The translations under genes and the position numbers were made by a program. The notes beneath the pieces were generated by a model. It saw nothing but the letters and a program-made list of their open reading frames with translations, was not told where the DNA came from and ran no database searches. DNA of 64,000 nt from AP-15 sp963698995. GTDB taxonomy: Bacteria; Pseudomonadota; Alphaproteobacteria; ATCC43930; CGMCC-115725. Location of the stretch: assembly GCA_963698995.1 (NCBI GenBank), contig CAVOTD010000055.1, positions 1 to 64,000 of the forward strand, given 5' to 3'. Of this stretch, positions 28,063 through 36,781 are shown piece after piece (the stretch's first letter is position 1; every line of letters begins with the position of its first letter).

Positions 28063-29553
28063 TTATTCGATCCGAATTCGTCGTGCGCTGGTTTCGCAGC
28101 CGGCGACCGGTTCCGGCAAGCCTCGAACTCTGACGCCGGAGTTTACGCTCGGCGGCTCCGCTCTAGGGGTGCCGCCATTGGCGGCCAGATAGATCGACTT
28201 GTTGGTCTCGACACTGAACGCCGGTAGCTGCGCGCGCCGCTCGAATTGCCGACGGGCCCGGATGCGGCCGGCCAGTTCGAGATGGTTGCCGATGTCGAAA
28301 AACTCGATCATGCCGTGATGGTAGCGGCCGAGCTGCAGGAAGGTGTGTGTCCGCGAGGCTAGCACGCGGCAGCCAAGCTCGAGGGCTTGCGAAATCGGGC
28401 CTGAGGAAGATTGCCCGACCTCGAGATAGGGAAACACGACAGCATCGCAGATCACCATTCCTGCAAGGAAGTCGGCATCGCTCTGGGCCCCGAGGAAATG
28501 AATCCGGCCGGACAGATCCTTCGGATGTTCGACCAGCAGATCGCGCATCGAGCCGTCAACCGCGACCGAGACTGCGGGCGCGGTCGCACCCGTATCTGCT
28601 CTGATCCTCTCGGCAACACTGGTGTCGACATAACCGGCGTCGAACAGCGATGAGACGACTGGGTCGATCGGCTGATGCGGCTTGATTTCATTCGGGTGGA
28701 CGCCGCCAAAAATCAGCAGGTGGTAATCCTCCGGCAGGTGGTGCAATGCCCGAACGACCGTGTCGAACCCCTTGTACCGTCCGAGAAAGCCGAATACCCC
28801 GATCAGCTTGGTCTCCTTCGGAATCGCGTCGAGCACCGCGAATTTTCCGCGGGCCGCGTTACGCCGAACGTCTTGTGCCTCGGCGCCCGTTAGAAACGAC
28901 AATGGATGGTCGTAGACGTTTCGCATCCCGTGCGCGAACTTCATGTGCCAGAGGTCGCGCTGCGTGTGCACGATCAGCGTGACCGGTTTGAAGCGTTGCG
29001 CGCGGCGCAGCCGCCTCGCCACGCCTGCGGACAACAGGTGCTTGCGATGGTATTCCGAGCGCATTGCCACCGCCTTGGCGAGATTGAACCGCAAAATCTC
29101 GTTCAGGTAGCTGCGAAAATCGAAGGCTTCACATTCGAAGATTGTATGAAAGGTCACCGAAAGACGCGGTGCCGCCCGCAATATCCAAGTAAATCGACGA
29201 TGGATATCGCGACAGCTACGGCCCAATGTCCCATGCTCCAGTTGAAGATTTACCGAGTCATAGGTCCTGATCTCTCGGCAAATGTCTTGAACATGCCGAT
29301 CGCCAAATTTTTTCACCCGGCTATGGGTACTGCGTAATAGATACTGGTCCAAATCGAACACGGTTACATCAAAGACGTCGCTTAGTTGTTTTTCCAGACT
29401 GCGGGTATAAGCGCCGATGCCGCACAAATCGTCGTAGGTCGAGACTACGGCGAGCCTTTTGCGGGTCGGGTGACCGGCTGGCCGGAATGGCGACGCACCG
29501 ATCGTCGAGGGAGAGAAGCGCGGGGATTCGGTTTCAAATTCGAGGGTCGCCAT
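28063..29553 (-). CDS. Glycosyltransferase family 4-type protein
   Basis: About 496 residues with a GT-B layout. The N-terminal domain starts 'KRLAVVSTYDDLCGIGAYTR' and carries 'SVNLQLEHGTLGRS'. The C-terminal domain has 'KLIGVFGFLGRYKGFDTVVR', 'EDYHLLIFGGVHP' and the nucleotide-sugar region 'FPYLEVGQSSSGPISQALEL'. It would transfer a sugar from a nucleotide or lipid donor onto a growing polysaccharide in the cytoplasm. It is the last gene of the capsule-export operon (46 bases after the chain-length protein). ATG 29553 is preferred over 29565 because GAGAGA precedes it. The last 45 residues look less conserved. Confidence 0.82.
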   Translation of the reverse strand: MATLEFETESPRFSPSTIGASPFRPAGHPTRKRLAVVSTYDDLCGIGAYTRSLEKQLSDVFDVTVFDLDQYLLRSTHSRVKKFGDRHVQDICREIRTYDSVNLQLEHGTLGRSCRDIHRRFTWILRAAPRLSVTFHTIFECEAFDFRSYLNEILRFNLAKAVAMRSEYHRKHLLSAGVARRLRRAQRFKPVTLIVHTQRDLWHMKFAHGMRNVYDHPLSFLTGAEAQDVRRNAARGKFAVLDAIPKETKLIGVFGFLGRYKGFDTVVRALHHLPEDYHLLIFGGVHPNEIKPHQPIDPVVSSLFDAGYVDTSVAERIRADTGATAPAVSVAVDGSMRDLLVEHPKDLSGRIHFLGAQSDADFLAGMVICDAVVFPYLEVGQSSSGPISQALELGCRVLASRTHTFLQLGRYHHGMIEFFDIGNHLELAGRIRARRQFERRAQLPAFSVETNKSIYLAANGGTPRAEPPSVNSGVRVRGLPEPVAGCETSARRIRIE

Positions 29554-29610
29554 GATCTCTCTCATACACCGCGCCAGACCAGCCGATGGCGGCCGTGCTG
29601 CGGAATGGCT

Positions 29611-30891
29611 CTACAAATGCTCGCGCACGGTTTGGATCGTCAGTGCGCCGATCAGCCAAAGGGCGCAGCTCAGAAACGCGACAATCCCGACCGAACGCGT
29701 CCGCCGCGGGTAGAGCGCTTCTTCGGGGAGACTGGGTTGGACAAAGCCGGCGATATAGACCTGCTGACGGTCGGCGTTCATGCGCGCCCGGTCGAGCGCC
29801 TCCAACGCGTGCTGATAGGCTTTCTCGGCGAAGCTCCGCTCGCTTTCGAGCCGCTCATATGACCCCATCACGCGCGACAGCACTTCCGAGCGCGACCGTT
29901 CGGTATCGGTGACCTCGCTCTCGACCGAGTGGAGTTGGGCTTGCAACGACTGGGCGCGAGCCTCCAGCATTCTGACCGACGGCGCGTCGCTGCGCATGTA
30001 ATGCCTGACGGTGGCCAATTCGGTGTCGGTGCGAACGATTTCGTCGCGTATTCGGCCGGCCAGGGCCTGGGTCGCATCAGCAGTCTTGCGCGGGTCGATG
30101 ATGCCTTCTCGGTCGCGGAACTCGGCCAGATGGGCCAGCGCGGTTTTGAGGCGTCGTTCGGCGCGGTGCACCTCTTTTTCCGAATTGCGCAGGGTATCGC
30201 TCCGCGCTCGCGCCGACAAATCATTCACCAGGCGTTCCGCGGACCCAAGGATCGCTTGCGCCAATTTCAGTGCGTCGTCCGGCGTGAAGGCGCGAGCCCT
30301 GACCACGATTGTTCCGTTGGTGACGTCGAAGAATGCGTCAACCTGGGTTTTCCAATAGCGAACCAACTCTTCGATCGATACCGGCAACGCCAGCCGCGCC
30401 AGCCAATCCGCTTCGGGACGCGAGAACATCTCGCGCAGATCGAGGGTTTTGCCGAGGTCATCGAGAATGTCACGGCTGTCGACATACTGGACGACGGCAT
30501 AGGAATCGACGCCGACCGGCGAGGGCGCGACGCTTCCCTGAAAGATCCCGCTGACCTCGGCGCGCACCGGATCGACCGCCCGCAAGGCAAAACGGAACTC
30601 GGCGACGTACTGGTCGGCGGCGATAAAGAAATAATACACCGCTGCGACGACGGAGGGGACGAGCACGATGATGACGAAGGTCAGCAGGCGGAGCGGAATT
30701 CGCCGACGGCGCTCGCTCTGTGACGGGCCGCCGGTGAAGCTTCGCCGAGGCAAAACAGCGACTTGCCCAACGCTGTCCGCGGCGACCGGGAGCGTGGCGG
30801 CAGTCGCGGTTGCAAAGGCAGGCGCGGACCTTTCCCCAGCGGGTTGATCGGCTCGATCGCCGGTCGCTGGCGCGCGCGTCGGCGCGGCCAT
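29611..30891 (-). CDS. Capsule polysaccharide export inner-membrane protein (KpsE/BexC type)
   Basis: About 426 residues of the polysaccharide co-polymerase family. One membrane helix near residues 70-90 ('TFVIIVLVPSVVAAVYYF') and a second at the C-terminus ('VGIVAFLSCALWLIGALTI') bracket a long periplasmic coiled-coil region ('EVHRAERRLKTALAHLAEFR', 'LEARAQSLQAQLHSVESEV'). The Pro-rich motif before the last helix ('FVQPSLPEEALYPRR') is diagnostic. It links the inner-membrane ABC exporter to the outer-membrane channel. Its ATG overlaps the stop of the ATPase gene (TAATG). The N-terminal 60 residues are Ala-rich and probably cytoplasmic. Confidence 0.9.
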   Translation of the reverse strand: MAAPTRAPATGDRADQPAGERSAPAFATATAATLPVAADSVGQVAVLPRRSFTGGPSQSERRRRIPLRLLTFVIIVLVPSVVAAVYYFFIAADQYVAEFRFALRAVDPVRAEVSGIFQGSVAPSPVGVDSYAVVQYVDSRDILDDLGKTLDLREMFSRPEADWLARLALPVSIEELVRYWKTQVDAFFDVTNGTIVVRARAFTPDDALKLAQAILGSAERLVNDLSARARSDTLRNSEKEVHRAERRLKTALAHLAEFRDREGIIDPRKTADATQALAGRIRDEIVRTDTELATVRHYMRSDAPSVRMLEARAQSLQAQLHSVESEVTDTERSRSEVLSRVMGSYERLESERSFAEKAYQHALEALDRARMNADRQQVYIAGFVQPSLPEEALYPRRTRSVGIVAFLSCALWLIGALTIQTVREHL

Positions 30892-31553
30892 TACGCCGTC
30901 TCCTGGATCAGACGGTGGTATTGCCCCAAGGCGGCGCCGATGTCGTCGTACAACGTCAGTGCGCCATTGGCGAGGACGGCGCCGCGGTCGCAGTATTGTC
31001 GGATCGTCTGGGCGTTGTGGGTCACCAGAATGATGTCGGAGCGCGACGTTCGCTCGCGGAACGCCTCGGCGCATTTGCGGCGAAAGCGCTGGTCCCCGAT
31101 CTCGGTCACTTCGTCGATCAGGTAGACCTCGAAGTCGATCGCGAGACAGGTAGCGAAGGCGAGGCGAGCGCGCATCCCGGCGGAATAGGTGTTGACCGGC
31201 ATCTCGAAATATTCGTCGAGCTCGGCGAAGGCCTCGACATAGTCGATCACCGCGCGGATCCGCGCGCCATAGATCCGGGCGATGAACGCGACATTTTCGC
31301 GGCCCGAGAGGGCGCCGTGAAACGTGCCCCCAAAGCCGAGCGGAAACGACACTCGCGCGAAACGCCGAACCGCCCCGCGATCCGGCGGTTCGGACCCGGC
31401 GAGCACACGGATCAATGTCGATTTGCCGGCGCCGTTGACCCCGAGGATTCCGAAATTGTGACCGGCTTCGAAGACCGCGCTGACGTCGTCGAGCACGATT
31501 TTCCGGCCGGATCGAGTGCGATAGGCCTTGGACACCCGATCGAGCATGATCAT
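30891..31553 (-). CDS. Capsule exporter ATP-binding protein (KpsT type)
   Basis: 220 residues, the compact size of KpsT/BexA ATPases. Walker A 'GVNGAGKST', the polysaccharide-exporter block 'SFPLGFGGTFHGALSGREN', signature 'YSAGMRARLAFA', Walker B 'VYLIDEVTEIGD' and switch 'ILVTHNAQTIRQYCD'. It powers export of a polysaccharide through the permease encoded just upstream, whose stop overlaps this start (ATGA). Together with the adaptor downstream these genes form the core inner-membrane machine. Confidence 0.93.
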   Translation of the reverse strand: MIMLDRVSKAYRTRSGRKIVLDDVSAVFEAGHNFGILGVNGAGKSTLIRVLAGSEPPDRGAVRRFARVSFPLGFGGTFHGALSGRENVAFIARIYGARIRAVIDYVEAFAELDEYFEMPVNTYSAGMRARLAFATCLAIDFEVYLIDEVTEIGDQRFRRKCAEAFRERTSRSDIILVTHNAQTIRQYCDRGAVLANGALTLYDDIGAALGQYHRLIQETA

Positions 31554-33496
31554 AGCGGCTCGTAAAGCCGGCGGCGTGATCCGCGCTCGAGCCCCAGTCC
31601 GGCCAGCAAGGTTACAATGGCGGCCGTCACCAGATAGGAGCGGTCGAGCCAGTGCGGCTCGTATTCTTGAAAGAAGCTGGATCGGAACCAGTCGACCGCG
31701 TGCAGCACAGGATTCCACGCCAGAATGTCGCGGATCCAGTCCGGCATCATTCCCGGCACGTAGAAAATCCCCGAACAGAAGTACAGAACACGGGTCAATT
31801 GCGCCCAGATCTTGTCCCAAGACTTGGCGAATGCGTTGACGACGGCATTGATGAAACCGCACCCGCAAGCGAACACCCAGACGACGATCAGCGCGGCCGA
31901 CACGCCCGCCAGATCTTGCGGCAGGGCGCCAAGCCCGACTGCGCCGAAGCCGGCCAGCAATATGACCGCCACCAGCGTGTCGGTAAGCAGCTCGAGCAGA
32001 CCGCGCGCCATCAGCACATCGAAGGTGCCGACCAGCGGCAATTGCAGCAACGAGCCGTTGCTGGTAATCGCGTAAGTCATGCTGCTGCTGGTATGGACAA
32101 ACAAATGGTAGGGAATAATGCCCGTATAGTAGAAAATGAAGAATTCATTCCCGATCGGTGGCCGGCCGCGCATCATCACCGCGAATACCAGAGACAACAT
32201 CAGGATGTGCAGGATCGGTTCGAGCAATGCCCAGCCGTATCCGAGCTTAGAGTCGCCGAACCGGGTGCGGGTTTCACGGATGATCAGGGCGTGGATGACG
32301 CGCCCCTGGGTCTGCAGCTGTTCCAGCAAGCCGGGCGGCGGCCGCGGCCCACAGCGCGGCCGCACAGCGCGCTCGCCCAGCACAATGTAATCGCCGTCCA
32401 ACGTTTCGAGGCGGCGGGTCAACACCTGAAGCACTGCTTGCGCGTATTCCTCGTTATCGGGTGAGGTGCGGATCAGTTCCCCGCCGACGGCAAGCGCTTC
32501 GGTAAAGCGTCCGCTGTCGAAATAGACGGTCAGCTGCGAGCGTCTGGCATCGGCATTGGAGGGATCGAGCGCCGCCGCCCGGCCGAACGCCTCGGCCGCT
32601 TCGTCGAGCCGTCCCAGCCGGTACAACAAACCCGCGCGGTGCAGATGGTGTTCCGCGACTTCGGGCGCGAGGTCGAGCGCCCGATCGATTGCGTCGAGGG
32701 CGTCCTGCGTTCGGCCGCGCAGCATCTGCGCTTCGGAAAGGAGGCGAAACGCAACCTCGTCTTGCGGATTGCTGCCGACCGTGGCGAGAATGATCTCGGC
32801 CGCCTCGTCAAATCGCCCGGTCCGCAGCAGCAACTCGGTGGCATGCAGCGCACCGAGGCGGTCGCCGGGCGCCAGAGACAGGGCGCGCAGCGCCAGAGCC
32901 ACCGCATCGTGCTCTTGAGCAACGGCGAATTTCGCGCTCGACAAATGCCGCAGCACAGTGACGTTGCCGGGCTCGATAGCCGCAGCGCGCGCGAAATACT
33001 CGGCGGCATCCTCGCTTTGCCCTGCCGACCAAAACAGCGCGGCGGCATGCAAGGCAAATTCAAATGAGTTCGTATCGAGATCGCTGGCGCTCCGGGCGTG
33101 GACCATCGCGCGATCGATCCGTCCGGCGGCGGCAAACGAGCCGCTCGCGTGACGATGGCCCTCGGCCCATTGCGGTCGAAAGTGCAATAGCCGCTCATAT
33201 GCTGCCGCGGCTTCGCCGTGATGCCCGCAATTGCTGAATACCCAGGCGCAAAGGTGCGCTATTTCTTCTTTTTCGGGGCGCAACTCGAACGCGACTCGGG
33301 CGCTTTCGGCGGCCTCCTCGCTACAGCCGCGGTGCAGCAAGGCTTCACTCAGTCGGCAGTAGCAATCGGGAATCTGGTGCTCGGGAACTTTGCGCAGCGC
33401 GAGATAGCGGCGGAACCCGCCCAGACGGTCGACGCCAATGGCGTCGGTGAAGGCAAAGGCCGCAATCGCGTCACTAATTTCGTCAAGCTCTTTCAC
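31550..33496 (-). CDS. TPR domain fused to ABC-2 capsule exporter permease (KpsM type)
   Basis: One uninterrupted frame of 648 codons. Residues 1 to about 380 are TPR-like helical repeats ('GHHGEAAAAYERLLHFRPQW', 'GQSEDAAEYFARAAAIEPGN', 'GRLDEAAEAFGRAAALDPSN'). From about residue 390 an ABC-2 permease begins: 'RVIHALIIRETRTRFGDSKL', 'GYGWALLEPILHILMLSLVF', further membrane helices, and 'WNPVLHAVDWFRSSFF', the classic KpsM ending. A normal KpsM is only about 260 residues. No internal Met or ribosome site lies near the junction, so this is a genuine fusion as read. The cytoplasmic TPR part may dock polymer-synthesis enzymes onto the exporter. It is the first gene of the operon. Confidence 0.88.
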   Translation of the reverse strand: MKELDEISDAIAAFAFTDAIGVDRLGGFRRYLALRKVPEHQIPDCYCRLSEALLHRGCSEEAAESARVAFELRPEKEEIAHLCAWVFSNCGHHGEAAAAYERLLHFRPQWAEGHRHASGSFAAAGRIDRAMVHARSASDLDTNSFEFALHAAALFWSAGQSEDAAEYFARAAAIEPGNVTVLRHLSSAKFAVAQEHDAVALALRALSLAPGDRLGALHATELLLRTGRFDEAAEIILATVGSNPQDEVAFRLLSEAQMLRGRTQDALDAIDRALDLAPEVAEHHLHRAGLLYRLGRLDEAAEAFGRAAALDPSNADARRSQLTVYFDSGRFTEALAVGGELIRTSPDNEEYAQAVLQVLTRRLETLDGDYIVLGERAVRPRCGPRPPPGLLEQLQTQGRVIHALIIRETRTRFGDSKLGYGWALLEPILHILMLSLVFAVMMRGRPPIGNEFFIFYYTGIIPYHLFVHTSSSMTYAITSNGSLLQLPLVGTFDVLMARGLLELLTDTLVAVILLAGFGAVGLGALPQDLAGVSAALIVVWVFACGCGFINAVVNAFAKSWDKIWAQLTRVLYFCSGIFYVPGMMPDWIRDILAWNPVLHAVDWFRSSFFQEYEPHWLDRSYLVTAAIVTLLAGLGLERGSRRRLYEPL

Positions 33497-33942
33497 TAGC
33501 GCAAGACTCTCGCGAGGGCGGACTGTTAACCATCAGTAAACGTTAAGAATTAGTTAGCCAGGATGGATCTTGCGCCGTCAGAATGCCGTCAATCTTTAGT
33601 CAGAACAGCGTCAAAACCGTCCGTAAGTCGATTCTTTAGGGACATTGCTTCTCGGGTATTTTAGGTAATTTTAATGATAATTTAACAGTTACCCGATCAT
33701 CAAGGTAAAGGGCTAGTTTGTAAGCCTTATTATTTACCTTGTCAAAGCGAAGGAGCGGGTTTTGCAAGTCGGCCGCAGTTTTTGGCTTAGCCGCTAGCGA
33801 AATCATGATCGGCAGGACCGAGTGCCGCCGGCCGCACAACCCGCCAGCCCCGGCAAGTCATTGCCGCGACACCGGTGTTTCTTGGCTGGCGTCCCTCACC
33901 AATCGTCCGTAAAGTGCCGGTAGACGAGAGGGAGAAGGGGCA
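33497..33942. other. AT-rich divergent promoter region
   Basis: About 445 bases between the leftward capsule operon and the rightward LLM gene. The part at 33525-33720 is strongly AT-rich, for example TTAAGAATTAGTTAGCC near 33545, and is the likely capsule promoter region. A leftward frame at 33636-33839 has no family match or ribosome site, and I do not call it. Confidence 0.5.
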
Positions 33943-34998
33943 ATGGCGTTCGAATTCGGCATGTTTCATGAGTTTCAATGTCCGGCGGGGACAAGCCAGG
34001 AAGAGGCATTCGCCGAATCGTTCGAGCAGGTCGAAGCGGCCGAGCGCTGGGGTCTCGATGCGATGTGGCTGGCCGAAATCCATGTCGCCCCCGACCGCTC
34101 GGTGTGCGCCGCGCCGTTGACCATCGCCAGCGCGATTGCCGCGCGCACCAAGCGCATGCGGATCGGCACCGGCGTCCAGGTCTTGCCGTTGTGCCATCCG
34201 CTGCGCCTCGCCGAGGAAGCCGCCACGGTCGATCAGATCAGCCATGGCCGGCTGATCTTCGGCGTCGGACGCAGCGGGTTTCCGCGCACCTACGAGGCCT
34301 ATGGCGTGCCCTATGGCGAAAGCCGCGAGCGCTTCGCTGAAACCCTCGAGATCCTGAAGAAGGCGTGGACCGAGGACCCGTTCTCCTACGCCGGCAAATA
34401 CTACTCGTTCGAAAATGTCAGAGCGACGCCAAAGCCGTATCAAAAGCCGTGGCCGGAGATCCGCATCGCCGCCAACAGCGCCGATACCTTCCCGACGATC
34501 GGCCGGCTCGGCCATGGGGTGTTTGTCGCGGTTCGCCTCGGCACCCTGTCCGAGCTTGCCCCGAACATCAAGGCGTACCGGGAAGCCTACAAGGCGGCGG
34601 GTCACCCGGGCGAGGGGCAGGTCTTTCTGCGCGCGCCGGTCTATGTTGCGGAGACCGCCGAGCAGGCGCGCTCCGAGCCCGAAGAGAGCATCATGTATTT
34701 CTACCGGTACCTCGGTGAGCGGCTCGAGGATTCGGCGACCCGGGCCGGCGTGCGCGCGGTCGAAGACCGGGCGGCGCGCGGCCGCCGCCTGCAGACGATC
34801 AGCTACGACGAAGCGTTGCGCGACAAGATCATCGTCGGCACGCCCGCGCAGGTGACCGACCGCTTAATGGGATTGAAGGAGGAGATCGGCCTCGACGGCA
34901 TCCTCGCCGAAATGAATTGCGGCACGAAGATCCCGCATCACCGGGTGATGAAGTCGTTGCAGCTGCTTTGCGAAGAGGTGAAGCCGCAGTTTCACTGA
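33943..34998 (+). CDS. LLM-class flavin-dependent oxidoreductase
   Basis: An intact 351-residue luciferase-like monooxygenase. It starts 'MAFEFGMFHEFQCPAG', with 'EAAERWGLDAMWLAEIHVAP', 'IASAIAARTKRMRIGTGVQV', 'CHPLRLAEEAATVDQISHGR' and 'FGVGRSGFPRTYEAYG', the FMN-binding barrel of the family. The enzyme oxidises its substrate with O2 and reduced FMN supplied by a partner reductase; the substrate cannot be named. GGAGAAGGGG lies just before the ATG. It is transcribed alone, ending before the palindrome at 35005. Confidence 0.9.
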   Translation: MAFEFGMFHEFQCPAGTSQEEAFAESFEQVEAAERWGLDAMWLAEIHVAPDRSVCAAPLTIASAIAARTKRMRIGTGVQVLPLCHPLRLAEEAATVDQISHGRLIFGVGRSGFPRTYEAYGVPYGESRERFAETLEILKKAWTEDPFSYAGKYYSFENVRATPKPYQKPWPEIRIAANSADTFPTIGRLGHGVFVAVRLGTLSELAPNIKAYREAYKAAGHPGEGQVFLRAPVYVAETAEQARSEPEESIMYFYRYLGERLEDSATRAGVRAVEDRAARGRRLQTISYDEALRDKIIVGTPAQVTDRLMGLKEEIGLDGILAEMNCGTKIPHHRVMKSLQLLCEEVKPQFH

Positions 34999-35004
34999 GA
35001 CACA

Positions 35005-35043
35005 CTCCCAGCCCTCTCCCGCAATGCGGGAGAGGGCTGGGAG
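35005..35043. repeat. Perfect 19-bp REP-like palindrome
   Basis: CTCCCAGCCCTCTCCCGCA, one base, then its exact inverse. It lies between the convergent LLM gene and the gene ending at 35052. There is no T-run. It probably serves as a bidirectional terminator or REP element; a relative is at 14371-14400. Confidence 0.8.
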
Positions 35044-35051
35044 GGTGAGGG

Positions 35052-36662
35052 TCAGTGCAGCTCGGCCAAGCCCATTGCCTCGCCAAACCGTCGGCTCGCC
35101 TCGAAGAAGTCGCCGTATTTACGGTGGCCGGCGGAGATATGGGCGCAGGCGAGCAGCAGCCGCTCGCGATCGCGGCTCTGGTTTTTGCTATAATCCTCGA
35201 GCAGGCATTGCGGAATTTCCTGGTTGTGCGGGTCGTTGCCGATCCGCGTCGCCATCAGCGCCAGGCGCTGAACGAGGCGCGAGCGGTCCTCGCCGCTGTC
35301 GAGGTAAGCCTTTGTCCAGGCCACCGCCTCGGGCGGGCTGAGCGCGGCAATCGCTGCTTCCAGCTGCTCGATGATCTGGCTGCCGGTCATTCGATCCGAG
35401 CCGCTAGGAGCCTTGATCGGATCGGATTTGAGCCAGCCGGAACTCCTCTGGTTCCACGCCGCCTGGTTGACCATCGACCCCGCGACATAGAGCAGCTTGA
35501 GGCGCTGCGGGTGCGCGAAATTGTCGTAGAACCAGCCGATCGTATTGCAGTATTCGTAGGTGTGCTGCGGCATCGAGAAATTGTTCGGACCGTCGGTCTC
35601 CAGCACGATTTGGGCGCCGGCGAGCTGGATGGCGTCGATGATATGGCGCGGTGATCTGCCGGCCAGCAGCAATTCGCTGATCTTCTTGATATAAGCCGGC
35701 TCGTGCTGATGGATCAGCGCGTCGATCAGCTCTTCGGTTTCGGTCTCGTTCAACGGCGCCGAATTTGCCAGCAGCGCGCGCTCGCGCTCGCTCGTGCCGC
35801 CTTGTGGGACGGCATGCACCTCCTTGCCTTCGATAAAGATCGTGACGATATTGCACGCCATCTCGTAGACCGAATGCCAGCGCGGCCCGACGGCAATGTC
35901 GAGCGCCCCGGCATAGATCACGTCATGTGCATTGTCCCAGCCGATGGCATTGCCGATCTCGACCACCGAGCGCGCGCGGTAAGCCTTGTGGCCGGTCGTG
36001 TAGGATCGGTTGTAGAGCATGCGGTCCTGGACATCGATCATGCCGGCAAACACCAGCTGAGCCAGCACCTCCGTGCGATGCTCGACATCCTCCATCAGGC
36101 CGAGGAAAGTGCGGTAGGCGTCGATGACCTGGCCGCGCTCGACCAATGTCAGCCAATTGTTGAGGCGCTCGTCGAGCGGCCCCGAGCCCTTCAGCGGCTC
36201 TTGGTCCGGCCAATAGACGACCGGCTTTGGCGGCTCAGCGTTGGGCATCTTGTAGCCGCGCGTCGCGTAATGACCGGGAGCCTTCAGGATCTTCTGGTTC
36301 CAGATGTCGAGCCCGGAGGGGATGTACCAAATGGTCTGCGCCAGCGGCAGACCGGCGAGGCTCTCCGGCAGCATCTTCTGCAGATTGACCGCGGCGCGCG
36401 CCGAGAGCAGGCAGTGGTCGTTGTTGACAAAATTCGGGAAGCCGTCATCGATGCGCTGATGGTACGGCACATGCGTATAGGGCGCATGGATGCGCACCGC
36501 TTCGGCCATGATCTCCGGCAACGGCCGGCCGCGGCGCAGCAATTCATAATAGGCCCGGCTGCCGCCTTCCTGGTCGCGGGCGAGAATGCGGTCCTCGAGC
36601 TCCTGATAGAGGCGAGCCGCTGCTTGACGGCCGTTGTTTTGTGTGGCGGCTTGGCTGGGCAT
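35052..36662 (-). CDS. Large unknown protein
   Basis: An intact frame of about 536 codons that I do not recognise. It has no signal peptide or membrane helix. Noticeable blocks are 'HAPYTHVPYHQRIDDGFPNF', 'VNNDHCLLSARAAVNLQKML', 'LVFAGMIDVQDRMLYNRSYT', 'WDNAHDVIYAGALDIAVGPR' and 'PQHTYEYCNTIGWFYDNFAH'. His, Tyr and Asp are frequent within these blocks, as in metal- or cofactor-binding enzymes, and the secondary structure looks mostly helical. The start at 36662 ('MPSQAATQNN') is preferred over an upstream Met with a basic extension. The flavoprotein gene at 36782 is divergent. Confidence 0.7.
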   Translation of the reverse strand: MPSQAATQNNGRQAAARLYQELEDRILARDQEGGSRAYYELLRRGRPLPEIMAEAVRIHAPYTHVPYHQRIDDGFPNFVNNDHCLLSARAAVNLQKMLPESLAGLPLAQTIWYIPSGLDIWNQKILKAPGHYATRGYKMPNAEPPKPVVYWPDQEPLKGSGPLDERLNNWLTLVERGQVIDAYRTFLGLMEDVEHRTEVLAQLVFAGMIDVQDRMLYNRSYTTGHKAYRARSVVEIGNAIGWDNAHDVIYAGALDIAVGPRWHSVYEMACNIVTIFIEGKEVHAVPQGGTSERERALLANSAPLNETETEELIDALIHQHEPAYIKKISELLLAGRSPRHIIDAIQLAGAQIVLETDGPNNFSMPQHTYEYCNTIGWFYDNFAHPQRLKLLYVAGSMVNQAAWNQRSSGWLKSDPIKAPSGSDRMTGSQIIEQLEAAIAALSPPEAVAWTKAYLDSGEDRSRLVQRLALMATRIGNDPHNQEIPQCLLEDYSKNQSRDRERLLLACAHISAGHRKYGDFFEASRRFGEAMGLAELH

Positions 36663-36781
36663 CGATTTTTCGCTCCTCGGTCGCGGGCAGTGTCGTCCTC
36701 TGCTAATCTTAGCCACGCGAAAGCGCTAGCGGCAACCCGCCTTGCCCGCATAGCGCGAGTGCATTCGCGGAGGTGTGGCCG

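Noticed and set aside
31652..32464. 270-codon plus-strand frame
   Set aside because: Antisense to the TPR-permease fusion, with no motif or ribosome site.
33636..33839. 67-codon minus-strand frame in the capsule/LLM gap
   Set aside because: Lys-rich because the DNA is AT-rich. No start signal; it overlaps the likely promoter region.
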